Assembly (NCBI GenBank): GCA_018828125.1
Contig: JAHJWB010000018.1
Coordinates: forward strand, 62,001-126,000
Source: Gammaproteobacteria bacterium
GTDB lineage: Bacteria > Pseudomonadota > Gammaproteobacteria > Burkholderiales > Burkholderiaceae_C
Length of the DNA stretch: 64,000 nt
Reading direction: 5' to 3'
The notes beneath the pieces are model-generated. The model was not told where the DNA came from and made no database searches. It was given only the letters and a program-made list of their open reading frames with translations. Shown one piece after another: positions 26,843-33,906 of the stretch (position 1 is its first letter; every line of letters starts with the position of its first letter). Position numbers and translations under genes: made by a program.

Positions 26843-27145
26843 TCAAAGATCAAGGGTCAGCGTGGCGCTGTGGCTGCGCGCGCAGCACACCGCAACGTGG
26901 GTCGCCTGCTCGGCGGCGCTCAGGCAACTGTCGCGATGGTCGGGAGTGCCATCGAGCCACGGGGTCACGCAGGTGCCGCATACGCCTTGCTCACACAGCG
27001 TTTCGATGGCCACACCGGCCAGTTGCAGCACGTCGGCCATGCTTTCCTCGGCGCCCACGGATAGCCGCATCTGGCTGCGGGCGAGCACCAACTCAAAGGT
27101 GGTTTCGGCGGGTGTCGAAGACGGCGTGAGGCTGATGGTTTGCAT
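26843..27145 (-). CDS. Stand-alone plant-type [2Fe-2S] ferredoxin (phthalate-dioxygenase-reductase C-terminal type)
   Basis: A 100-residue [2Fe-2S] protein. The cluster ligands are in CEQGVCGTCV and the later Cys in VAVCCARS; the DGTPDHRDSCLSAAEQ segment is characteristic of the C-terminal ferredoxin domain of phthalate dioxygenase/VanB-type reductases. Here the FMN and NAD domains normally found N-terminal are absent and the gene starts right behind a regulatory palindrome, so it is a free ferredoxin rather than a truncated reductase. It is the first gene of the minus-strand cluster and may donate electrons with the flavodoxin-fold protein. Confidence 0.8.
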   Translation of the reverse strand: MQTISLTPSSTPAETTFELVLARSQMRLSVGAEESMADVLQLAGVAIETLCEQGVCGTCVTPWLDGTPDHRDSCLSAAEQATHVAVCCARSHSATLTLDL

Positions 27146-27146
27146 T

Positions 27147-27177
27147 TTTGACCATTTGATTTGATCGATTGGTCAAA
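27147..27177. promoter_or_regulatory. RutR-like operator abutting the ferredoxin start
   Basis: TTGATCGATTGGTCAA (27161-27176) matches the E. coli RutR consensus TTGACCAnnTGGTCAA at 12 of 14 defined positions. An extra half-site TTTGACCA (27147-27154) forms a wider inverted pair with TGGTCAAA (27170-27177). On the minus strand the site ends one base before the ferredoxin ATG, so bound protein would block the promoter or ribosome binding site. The RutR-like TetR gene lies just beyond it. Confidence 0.72.
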
Positions 27178-27294
27178 CTAATGCAAAGGCTGTGCCAGCA
27201 AGGCCAGGAGCGGGCTTTGGCGCAGTGTGAGGGCTTGTGCAGCGTCAAGGGCTGCGTGAACGGGTTGCGATGCACGCAACCGGGCGCGTTGTGT

Positions 27295-27966
27295 TTAATC
27301 TGGTGCGAGGCCGCAGCCCAACAGCACAAAAGTGGTGAGTTCGCGCACGATGGGCTCGCGGTCGATGGCTTCGTCGGGTGCGAGGCCCAGCATGATGTGC
27401 ACCTGCACTCCGTAGTCGGCGTAGTGCTGCGTCATGCCCCATATCTGCATGAGCAGCAGCGTGGGGTTGACAGCACGCATGCGACCTTCAGCAATCCAGC
27501 GGTTGATCAGCTCCACCTTCTGTTGGGTGGACTTGACGGCCACAGGCCAGTATTTGCCCAGGTTGCGGCCTCCCCCCAGAACCTCGGTGGTGAAGATGCG
27601 CGACAGGCCGGGGTTGTCCAGCGCGTAGTCGAGCTTCTTGCGCACGTAGCTGCTCAGCACCTTCTTGGGGTCGTCGCTGTTGTTATCAAAGATGAAGGCG
27701 CCCGACCAGCCGTTGAGCACCGAGTACAGCAGTTCTTCATACAGCTCTTCCTTGCTGCTGATGTAGTAGTGCAGTTGCGGCTTGGTCAGCCCCGCACGCT
27801 CGGCAATGGCCTTGGTGGATGCGCCTTTGAACCCATGGCGGCTGAACTCGGCAATGGCTGCGTCACGGATCGCGGCCAGAATGCGCTCCCGCCCCTGCTT
27901 GGATCGGCTGAGCAATGCGCCTGAGACATTGCTGGCGCTGTCGGTTTCGAGTTCAGGTTCGGTCAT
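27295..27966 (-). CDS. TetR-family regulator, RutR/YcdC-like
   Basis: A 223-residue regulator. The N-terminal helix-turn-helix (about 25-75) includes FSRHGFKGASTKAIAERAGLT and LHYYISSKEELYEELL, and the long C-terminal domain matches the YcdC/RutR type rather than generic TetR. RutR senses uracil/thymine in E. coli. The operator at 27147-27177 lies downstream of this gene, in front of the colinear ferredoxin operon, and is a near match to the RutR consensus. The regulator therefore probably controls the 27145-18998 cluster. It sits 60 bp after a deaminase gene and may be co-transcribed with it. Confidence 0.8.
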   Translation of the reverse strand: MTEPELETDSASNVSGALLSRSKQGRERILAAIRDAAIAEFSRHGFKGASTKAIAERAGLTKPQLHYYISSKEELYEELLYSVLNGWSGAFIFDNNSDDPKKVLSSYVRKKLDYALDNPGLSRIFTTEVLGGGRNLGKYWPVAVKSTQQKVELINRWIAEGRMRAVNPTLLLMQIWGMTQHYADYGVQVHIMLGLAPDEAIDREPIVRELTTFVLLGCGLAPD

Positions 27967-28026
27967 GGGGATGGCGGGGGGTCGGCGAAGAAGGTGCTGA
28001 TTCTCGTCCGTTGCTTGTCGCCGGTT

Positions 28027-28554
28027 TTAAATTTTCCAGAAACCGATGTGTGGTGCGCTGGATTCTTCGATCAGCGCAGGGCCGATGCACTCGATGGTGT
28101 GGGGCGACGCGGCAAATACGTCGCGGCAGGACAGTTCCGCATCCCGCTGTTCTCCACGTTCGCCGCGAAACACCCGCAGGCGCACGGCGTCGATGCCAAA
28201 CACCACCCTGCCAATGCCTGACCAGAAGATGGCGCCCGCGCACATCACGCAAGGCTCTGCCGACGAATACAGCGTGGCCTTGGCAAGCGCGTCGCGGCCC
28301 ACGCTGGGGCTGAGCTGGCGCACGGCATTGGTTTCGGCATGGCCGGTGCAATCGCCCGTCTCGGTGGTGTTGCAGTAGGCCTCGGCCAGCAGTTCGCCAT
28401 CGGCGCTGATCACCACGGCGCCAAAAGGACGGTTGCCGCGCGCTCGTGCCGTGCATGACCAGGCGATGGCCTGGCGCAGGTAGGTGCCATCGGTTTCGTC
28501 GAGGGGTGTGGGGTCGTCCAGATCGTTGGGGGCTGCGGACAAGAGGGCGTGCAT
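28027..28554 (-). CDS. Nucleoside/purine deaminase (CDA fold, guanine-deaminase-like)
   Basis: A 175-residue zinc deaminase with the motifs TGHAETNAV (His and catalytic Glu) and SSAEPCVMCAGAIFWSGI (two Cys). The AIFWSGIGRVVFGID stretch resembles the small guanine deaminases (GuaD) and tRNA adenosine deaminase relatives. A GGAGACA site precedes the ATG at 28554. In this purine-catabolic setting, guanine to xanthine is the most attractive reaction, but adenine, cytosine or another aminoheterocycle cannot be excluded. It is divergent from the riboswitch-controlled oxygenase. Confidence 0.78.
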   Translation of the reverse strand: MHALLSAAPNDLDDPTPLDETDGTYLRQAIAWSCTARARGNRPFGAVVISADGELLAEAYCNTTETGDCTGHAETNAVRQLSPSVGRDALAKATLYSSAEPCVMCAGAIFWSGIGRVVFGIDAVRLRVFRGERGEQRDAELSCRDVFAASPHTIECIGPALIEESSAPHIGFWKI

Positions 28555-28759
28555 GGGTTGTCTCCGTGGATGGCGTGGTGGTCGAGATGTTGCGCAACGT
28601 CGTGCGGCCGATATGCCCGCCATTGCTGTTGCCATCGCTATGCATTTGGCATGCCAATAACAATCGGTGACATGCATGCATGTTTCTTTTACCGCCAGCC
28701 CGGTGCGTTGCTAGGGTGCTAACAAACGAGGGCGGGCATCCTTCTTGCAAGACCCGTGG

Positions 28760-28838
28760 CAAGAGTAGAAGCGTTCACTGCGCAGCCGCTCATGCCCATG
28801 TGCATGGCGGCCAGGTCAGCCGGAAATTGCTCTTGAAG
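28760..28838 (+). promoter_or_regulatory. Candidate NMT1-motif (xanthine) riboswitch upstream of the 2OG oxygenase
   Basis: Structured leader with CAAGAGTAGAAGCGTTCAC (28760-28778) and CCGGAAATTGCTCTTGAAG (28820-28838). CAAGAG pairs with CTCTTG to close the element; between the blocks GCCGC/GCGGC and CATGC/GCATG make an inner stem. The same two conserved blocks occur at 33692-33780 on the other strand around a different inner stem. The 3' strand can pair alternatively: TGAAGCC (28834-28840) with GGCTTCA (28871-28877), enclosing the strong stem GGTGCGC/GCGCACC, a typical switching platform. I recognise the blocks as the NMT1 motif, described as a xanthine/urate-sensing riboswitch. Confidence 0.78.
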
Positions 28839-29006
28839 CCCGCACCACGCGGTGCGCCCGGCGCACCCCTGGCTTCAGGATGAGAGCGGCCATGCCCTGT
28901 ATGCGCAACAGCGATCTGCACACCCAAGCGTGTGTGGCGGCCTCTTTTCTGGAAGCGTTGAGCGGGAGGCATTTACTTGTTTCCACCTTGTCTTCAGGAG
29001 AACCGC

Positions 29007-29999
29007 ATGACCCCTACCCCTTACCCACTGGATGAGCTGCAAAAAGAAACGCGCATGGGCGCGATGGGCTCGGAAACCGGCAGCCGCGAGATCCGGCGCA
29101 TCGACCTGTCGGACTTTGCGCAGCGCAAAACCGAGATCGCCGATCAGCTTTGGGACGCTGCTGTAGATGTCGGCTTTTTCCAGATCGTGAACCACGGCAT
29201 TGACCTGGCCGAGGTACGCAATGCCTTTGCCATGATCGAGCGCTTCTTTGCGCTGCCCGAGGGTGTGAAAGCCCAGTACCCCTTGAAGAAGGCCTTGAAC
29301 GTGGGGTGGGAGAGCCGCGCACAGGTGCGCCCGTCCACGGGCACGCCGGACCAGAAAGAGTCCTACCAGATCACGCTTCCGCACATGGAAGGTTTGTGGC
29401 CCACCGATGCGGAGCTGGCGGGGTTTAAGTCCACGCTGCTCGCCTTTGAAGGCAAGTGTTGGCACGTAGCAATGCAGGTGTTGTCGTGTTTTGCGTGGAA
29501 GCTGGGGTTCGACGAGGCGTTCTTTCATCGTGCGCATGACCCGGCGCAGGCCAGCTACCAAAGCACCTTGCGGCTGCTGCACTACTTTGCAACCCCGCCC
29601 GAGCAACAAGCCAGTCTGGGCCTGTGGCGCGCCGGTGCCCACACGGACTTCGACTGCTTGACGCTGCTGTTCCAGCGCCAGGGGCAGGGCGGGCTGCAGG
29701 TGTGCCCGGGGAAAGAGATGGACAGCCAGGCCTGGACCTCGGTCACTCCTGATGAAGAAGCCATCACCTGCAACATCGGGGACATGTTGATGCGCTGGAG
29801 TGATGACCAGCTGCCCAGCAACTTTCACCGCGTGAAGAACCCTTTGCCCGGTGAATACATGGGCCCCCGCTACAGCATGGCGTTTTTTGCGCAGGCCAAC
29901 CGCGATGCCATCATTGAAGGCCCCGGCAAAAAATACCCCGCTATCGCGGCTGGCGACTATCTGAACCAGCGCGTGGCAGCGAACTTCAAGGCGTATTGA
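29007..29999 (+). CDS. Fe(II)/2-oxoglutarate oxygenase (isopenicillin N synthase-like)
   Basis: A 330-residue non-haem iron oxygenase of the IPNS/2OG-Fe(II) superfamily. The N-terminal DIOX_N region contains AAVDVGFFQIVNHGID. The C-terminal jelly roll has the iron triad in AGAHTDFDCLT (His, Asp) and NFHRVKN (His), and the 2OG-binding Arg-Ser in RYSMAFF. A CAGGAG site fixes the ATG at 29007. It is expressed behind the xanthine-type riboswitch and is divergent from a purine deaminase, so it probably oxidises a purine or its breakdown product; the reaction is unknown. Confidence 0.82.
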   Translation: MTPTPYPLDELQKETRMGAMGSETGSREIRRIDLSDFAQRKTEIADQLWDAAVDVGFFQIVNHGIDLAEVRNAFAMIERFFALPEGVKAQYPLKKALNVGWESRAQVRPSTGTPDQKESYQITLPHMEGLWPTDAELAGFKSTLLAFEGKCWHVAMQVLSCFAWKLGFDEAFFHRAHDPAQASYQSTLRLLHYFATPPEQQASLGLWRAGAHTDFDCLTLLFQRQGQGGLQVCPGKEMDSQAWTSVTPDEEAITCNIGDMLMRWSDDQLPSNFHRVKNPLPGEYMGPRYSMAFFAQANRDAIIEGPGKKYPAIAAGDYLNQRVAANFKAY

Positions 30000-30041
30000 C
30001 CCGGCGCGTGCCGTGTTGCAGGGGTGGGGTACCCCTGCCCG

Positions 30042-30515
30042 TCATGCACCAGTGCGCAAGTATGCGTAGATGCCAAGCGCAGCAATGGCGGCTACCGCCA
30101 CCCAGGTCAGCGCACCGGTCTTGCGTGACATTTCACCGGGCGCAAGTCCGTCTGCAGTGCGCTGGCGAGACACATCCAGTGCATCCACGCGGTCTTTCGC
30201 TTCTTTCAAGCCAATGCCCGCGTGCTCGCGCAGCAAGCGGATGGCTTCAATCTTGTGGCCCTGTGCCAGGGCTTGCAGAACGGTGTCTGGCACGCCGCCA
30301 GTGGCGGTAAACGCTGGAAACCCCGCAGGCCCTGTGGGCGCCGCAGGCTGAGCGTGTCCGTTTCCGTGTCCATGCCTGTGCGCATCGACGATGTCCTTGG
30401 CTTCCTTCAAGCCCAGGCCGTGGGCTTCACGCAGTTGTTTGATCGCGTCAATGGTGCGGCCCTGCGCTATGGCTGCGAGCACTTCGGGTGGAAGCGGATC
30501 CCCGGTTTTGAACAT
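30042..30515 (-). CDS. Tandem ribosomal-L7/L12-C-terminal-like domain protein with C-terminal membrane anchor
   Basis: A 157-residue protein of two similar ~45-residue units: PPEVLAAIAQGRTIDAIKQL...GLGLKEAKDIVDA and PDTVLQALAQGHKIEAIRLL...GIGLKEAKDRVDAL. Each resembles the C-terminal fold of ribosomal protein L7/L12 that contacts translation factors. A His/Gly linker joins them and a single hydrophobic helix lies near the C-terminus (about 138-153). An AAGGA site precedes the ATG at 30515. Function is unknown. It follows the deaminase on the same strand. Confidence 0.75.
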   Translation of the reverse strand: MFKTGDPLPPEVLAAIAQGRTIDAIKQLREAHGLGLKEAKDIVDAHRHGHGNGHAQPAAPTGPAGFPAFTATGGVPDTVLQALAQGHKIEAIRLLREHAGIGLKEAKDRVDALDVSRQRTADGLAPGEMSRKTGALTWVAVAAIAALGIYAYLRTGA

Positions 30516-30558
30516 GAAGAAATCCTTGGATGCGGCAGGGGCGCCGGGGCTGGTTGTA

Positions 30559-31113
30559 TCACGCGCCCCGTTGTTCCCAGAACCCCCGGTGGGTCTGCAG
30601 CAGGGTCTGCTCGGTTCCCGCCACCGGGCCGTCCACCCACACCGGCCGTTGCCCGCGCGCAAAGACTTCGCGGCAAGGGAGCGACAGCGTGGGGTTTTCC
30701 GGGTGGTTACCGGTCAGTGCAAGCAAGGCAGACTCATCGGCGCCGTACACCACCCGACCAATGCCCGCCCAGTAAACGGTGCCGGCGCACATGGCGCAGG
30801 GCTCGAACGTGGTGACCAGCGTGCAGTGCGCCAGATACGGGCCGGGCCAGTTGGCGGCAGCGGTTCGCGCCAGTGTGGATTCGGCGTGATTGACCGTGTC
30901 AATGTTGCCTTGTTCAGCCAGAACGGTTTCGCCGTCGGGCGCCACCAGCAAGGCGCCGAAGGGGTGGCGCCCCATGTCCATTGCGCGCCGCGCCACCGCG
31001 TCGGCGCGCAGAAGATGGCGTTGCAGCCGCTCGCTGTGCCAAGGCCATGGCGCTGTCTCTGGGCCGCTTGGCGTGGGTGCGTGAGAAGTTGGTGATGTCG
31101 ATTCGGTGTGCAT
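30559..31113 (-). CDS. Second nucleoside/purine deaminase (CDA fold)
   Basis: A 184-residue zinc deaminase with VNHAESTLART (His, Glu) and TFEPCAMCAGTVYWAGI (two Cys). The EPCAMCAGTVYWAGIGRVVYG run again resembles guanine-deaminase-like proteins. It is about 14 bp downstream of the VOC gene and is inferred to be the fourth gene of the riboswitch-led operon (binding protein, oxygenase, VOC, deaminase). It is related to, but clearly diverged from, the deaminase at 28027-28554, suggesting different substrates. Confidence 0.78.
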   Translation of the reverse strand: MHTESTSPTSHAPTPSGPETAPWPWHSERLQRHLLRADAVARRAMDMGRHPFGALLVAPDGETVLAEQGNIDTVNHAESTLARTAAANWPGPYLAHCTLVTTFEPCAMCAGTVYWAGIGRVVYGADESALLALTGNHPENPTLSLPCREVFARGQRPVWVDGPVAGTEQTLLQTHRGFWEQRGA

Positions 31114-31126
31114 GGCAAGCGCTGTG

Positions 31127-31549
31127 TCAGGGCTCGGTGGCCAGGCCGCTAGCGGGCAAGCCGATGGCGCTGAGTCTGAATACATTGTCTTCCGGGTCGG
31201 CCAACACGGCCTGCCATTGGCCGTAATACGTGGCGTACGGCGCTTTGACGATGCGCCCGCCCAGCACCATGGCTTGGTGGCTGGCGGCAGTCACTGCGTC
31301 GGGGCTGTCGAGCATGAAGGTGGCGTAGCCGGTGACCGCGCTCTGCTGCCCGTCTGCAGGTGCGCGGTCGCCCAGCCCCAGCAGTGCGTAGGCGGCAGGT
31401 GCGTTGAAACCCAGTTGAAAGCTTTCGGCCTCTACTGCTCGGTAGATCGGTGACCGCGTGCCCACGGCCTCTGGCAGCTGCAGCAGTGCTTGGTAAAACT
31501 GCTGCTGGGCGTCGATGTCCTGGCAAAAGAGGTTGAACCAGAGCTTCAT
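31127..31549 (-). CDS. VOC (glyoxalase/bleomycin-resistance fold) family protein
   Basis: A 140-residue protein starting MKLWFNLFCQDIDAQQQFYQ, with a paired beta-alpha-beta fold pattern (second half GYATFMLDSPDAVTAAS through YYGQWQAVLADPEDNVFRLS) typical of VOC proteins. Members are metal-dependent lyases, isomerases or dioxygenases, or binding proteins. The ATG overlaps the oxygenase stop (ATGA at 31546-31549), so it is translationally coupled and probably works in the same pathway. Confidence 0.78.
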   Translation of the reverse strand: MKLWFNLFCQDIDAQQQFYQALLQLPEAVGTRSPIYRAVEAESFQLGFNAPAAYALLGLGDRAPADGQQSAVTGYATFMLDSPDAVTAASHQAMVLGGRIVKAPYATYYGQWQAVLADPEDNVFRLSAIGLPASGLATEP

Positions 31550-32526
31550 GCCATCACCGCTGCTTTGCTGCCCGGCTGCAACCCATAGGTCTTCTGGTAC
31601 ATGGCCTGTAGGTGCTCGCCCACTGTGCAAGGCGCAAAGCGCGGGGTTTCGCCTGCGGGGATACAGGTGGCCACCGGGCTGACTTGCGCTTCGTAGTCTG
31701 GCGTATAGAAAAACGGGATGGAATGCCGCGGTGCCCCTGCGCTATGCAGGTTGCGCACGCGGTGCGGGTTGGACCGGTACAGCCCGTTGGTCCAGCGCGG
31801 AATCATGTCGCCCAGGTTCACCACCAGCGCGCCTTGCACGGGCGTGGCCGCCACCCACTCACCGCTGGGTAGTTTGACCTCCAGCCCGCCATGGTCGTCT
31901 TGCGCCAGCACGGTGATGGCGCCCCAGTCGGTGTGTTCGCCCGCACCAAAGGTCAGGGCGTCAGCGCCCTCGGGGTGCGGCGGGTAGCGCAGCAGCCGCA
32001 GCGTGAGCATGGGGTTCTGGTGCGTGTGATCGAAATAGTCTTCGGGCAGGTCCAGCGAGAGCGCCATCAACTGCATGAGCCGCAGGGCCAGGGCTTGCAT
32101 CGCCGCAATGTATGCCCTGCACTGCGGTGCAATCGCAGGCAGCGGTGCGGGCCACTGGTTGGTGCCGTACGAGTGGTAGCCGCGCTGCACGTACGGGTGG
32201 TCTGGCGGGTAGTCCAGTCCGCAATAAAAACTTTCTTTGAGGTCAGGGCGCGCTGCGGCGTCCAGCGTCTGGCCGCCCAGGCTTTCGTAGCCGCGCATCG
32301 ATGCCGACTGGTGCAGCGAGATGGCCTGCTTGTCTTCCAACGGCAGGTCAAAGAACCGCGCCGTCACTGCAAACTGCTGTCCAATCAGCTCCTGAGGTAC
32401 CCCATGGTGCGTGACATAGAAGAAGCCCGGCCCCATGCATGCCTGGCGCAGCTGTGCAGCCACCTCTGCGCCGCGCGGCGCGCCGGCCTGCAGCGCGCCT
32501 GCAAGGTCGATCAGCGGGATGCCCAT
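31546..32526 (-). CDS. Second Fe(II)/2-oxoglutarate oxygenase (isopenicillin N synthase-like)
   Basis: A 326-residue oxygenase with MGPGFFYVTHHGVP in the N-terminal region. The iron triad is GAGEHTDWGAITVL (His, Asp) and NPHRVRN (His), and the 2OG site is RHSIPFFYTPDY. It is 5 bp after the NMT1 binding protein stop in the riboswitch-led operon and is coupled to a VOC gene. It shares the fold and motifs of the oxygenase at 29007-29999 but is a different subgroup. A hydroxylation or ring-oxidation role on the imported compound is inferred. Confidence 0.83.
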   Translation of the reverse strand: MGIPLIDLAGALQAGAPRGAEVAAQLRQACMGPGFFYVTHHGVPQELIGQQFAVTARFFDLPLEDKQAISLHQSASMRGYESLGGQTLDAAARPDLKESFYCGLDYPPDHPYVQRGYHSYGTNQWPAPLPAIAPQCRAYIAAMQALALRLMQLMALSLDLPEDYFDHTHQNPMLTLRLLRYPPHPEGADALTFGAGEHTDWGAITVLAQDDHGGLEVKLPSGEWVAATPVQGALVVNLGDMIPRWTNGLYRSNPHRVRNLHSAGAPRHSIPFFYTPDYEAQVSPVATCIPAGETPRFAPCTVGEHLQAMYQKTYGLQPGSKAAVMA

Positions 32527-32531
32527 GGTCG

Positions 32532-33563
32532 TCAGGCCTTGAGCTTGCGGTCTGCGGCGTTCGGCAAAAAGCGGTCGGTCCAGATGTCGGCCGCAGCCAG
32601 GCTGGACTTGAGGCCAAACGCGGCCACGGTTTCGTCGATGGTGGCTTGCAGGCGGGCGGGCGTGGCAGCGCCCCAGCCATTGGCGCGGGTCTCGTCGGTC
32701 TTCATGGTGCCGTCGACGATGAGCTGCAGGCGCTCCAGCTCGATGGCCTCATTGGCCAGCGGCTCGCGCGCCTTGATGGCCGCAGCCCCGGCCTTGGGGT
32801 CGGCAATGGCATCGATCCAGCCGCGCGTGGTGGCTTTCACAAACGCCTTCATGGCGTCGGGTGCTTCCTGCATGCTCTTGGGGTTCGCAATGAGCCCGTT
32901 GCCATACGACTTCATGCCGAAGTCGGAGAAACGGAACACCGTGAGCTGTTCAGGCCCCATGCCGCGCGACTTGAGGTTGAGCAGCCCCGTGAAGAAGAAA
33001 TACGCTGCAGCGTCGAAATCGCCTTTGACAAAACGTGTGTCGCCGATGTCGGGGGACACGTTCTCCCATTTCACGCCGCTCGCGTCAAAACCTTGTGCCT
33101 TGGCAAACACGGGGAACAGCTTGCGCGATGCGTTGAAGGGTTGGCCCAGAATGATTTTGCCCGTCAGGTCCGATGGCTTCTTGATCGCGCCATCTTTGCG
33201 CACCATCACGGAGTTGGGGTTCAGGTCGTACTGAATCGCCACCGCCGCCAGACGCGCCTGCGGGTTGGCCGTGTTGAACTCGATCATGGTCGAAAGGTCG
33301 GCCGACGCCACGTCATACGCACCGCCCGCCACCAAACTGATGGCCGAAGCCGAGCCATTGCCCGTGTCGATGACCACGTCCAGCCCCGCGTCCTTGTAGT
33401 AACCCCGCTGGTGTGCCAGCAAAAAGCCCGCGCCCGAGGCCTCGATCTTCCAGCCTAGGTTGAACTTGAATTTTTGCAGGCTGCCCTGGGCAAATGAGAG
33501 TGGTGACGCGGCACCGACAAAGGCAGCAGCGCCAGCGGTTTGGAGGAGGGAACGACGTTTCAT
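32532..33563 (-). CDS. ABC substrate-binding protein, NMT1 family, cluster 2 (riboswitch-linked)
   Basis: A 343-residue periplasmic binding protein. MKRRSLLQTAGAAAFVGAAS is a twin-arginine-like signal ending near SFAQG; KFNLGWKIEASGAGFLLAHQ and GYYKDAGLDVVIDTGNGSAS are NMT1-family features. It lies 129 nt downstream of the minus-strand copy of the riboswitch at 33692-33780. This is the classical location of that RNA class. No permease or ATPase gene follows; it may share those of the neighbouring set (33907-35529). Confidence 0.87.
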   Translation of the reverse strand: MKRRSLLQTAGAAAFVGAASPLSFAQGSLQKFKFNLGWKIEASGAGFLLAHQRGYYKDAGLDVVIDTGNGSASAISLVAGGAYDVASADLSTMIEFNTANPQARLAAVAIQYDLNPNSVMVRKDGAIKKPSDLTGKIILGQPFNASRKLFPVFAKAQGFDASGVKWENVSPDIGDTRFVKGDFDAAAYFFFTGLLNLKSRGMGPEQLTVFRFSDFGMKSYGNGLIANPKSMQEAPDAMKAFVKATTRGWIDAIADPKAGAAAIKAREPLANEAIELERLQLIVDGTMKTDETRANGWGAATPARLQATIDETVAAFGLKSSLAAADIWTDRFLPNAADRKLKA

Positions 33564-33691
33564 CTGGGACTCCGTGACAGGTTGGCAACAACAAACTGGC
33601 GGTGTCTGCAAGAACGTGCATGTGACGGCCGGCGATCTTGAAGACACAGCCCACACCGTTTAGCGCACCAAGGCGACGCGCGAATGTGGAT

Positions 33692-33780
33692 CTTCAAGAG
33701 CAATTTCCGGACGTGGCGAACGCGCAGGGCACCTTGGCGGTGCGGGCACAGTCCGTTCACGGTGAACGCTTCTACTCTTG
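33692..33780 (-). promoter_or_regulatory. Candidate NMT1-motif (xanthine) riboswitch upstream of the NMT1 binding protein
   Basis: On the minus strand, CAAGAGTAGAAGCGTTCAC (33780-33762) and CCGGAAATTGCTCTTGAAG (33710-33692) are conserved with the copy at 28760-28838. The inner hairpin (GCACC/GGTGC, with outer GAACG/CGTTC) is different in sequence, that is, covarying. The 3' strand TCTTGAAGA can pair over nine bases with TCTTCAAGA located on the minus strand at 33644-33636, giving a mutually exclusive expression-platform helix about 75 nt before the start codon. Identification as the xanthine riboswitch is from memory of the motif. Confidence 0.8.
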
Positions 33781-33833
33781 GTGGAGACTTAGCAGCTTTT
33801 ATGCCAAACGAAGATACATTGCTTCGGTCGGAT

Positions 33834-33866
33834 GCACAAAAAAATGCCCCGTCGGCGACGGGGCAT
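33834..33866 (-). terminator. Rho-independent terminator of the upstream ABC operon
   Basis: On the minus strand ATGCCCCGTCGCCGACGGGG pairs with itself around a 3-base loop and is followed by a run of seven T. It lies 40 bp after the permease stop and just before the riboswitch, so the 36653-33907 transport operon ends here and the riboswitch operon starts anew. Confidence 0.85.
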
Positions 33867-33906
33867 GGGGGCTGCGTTCAAGCGAAACGCGGGGGCGGGG
33901 GGCGAA

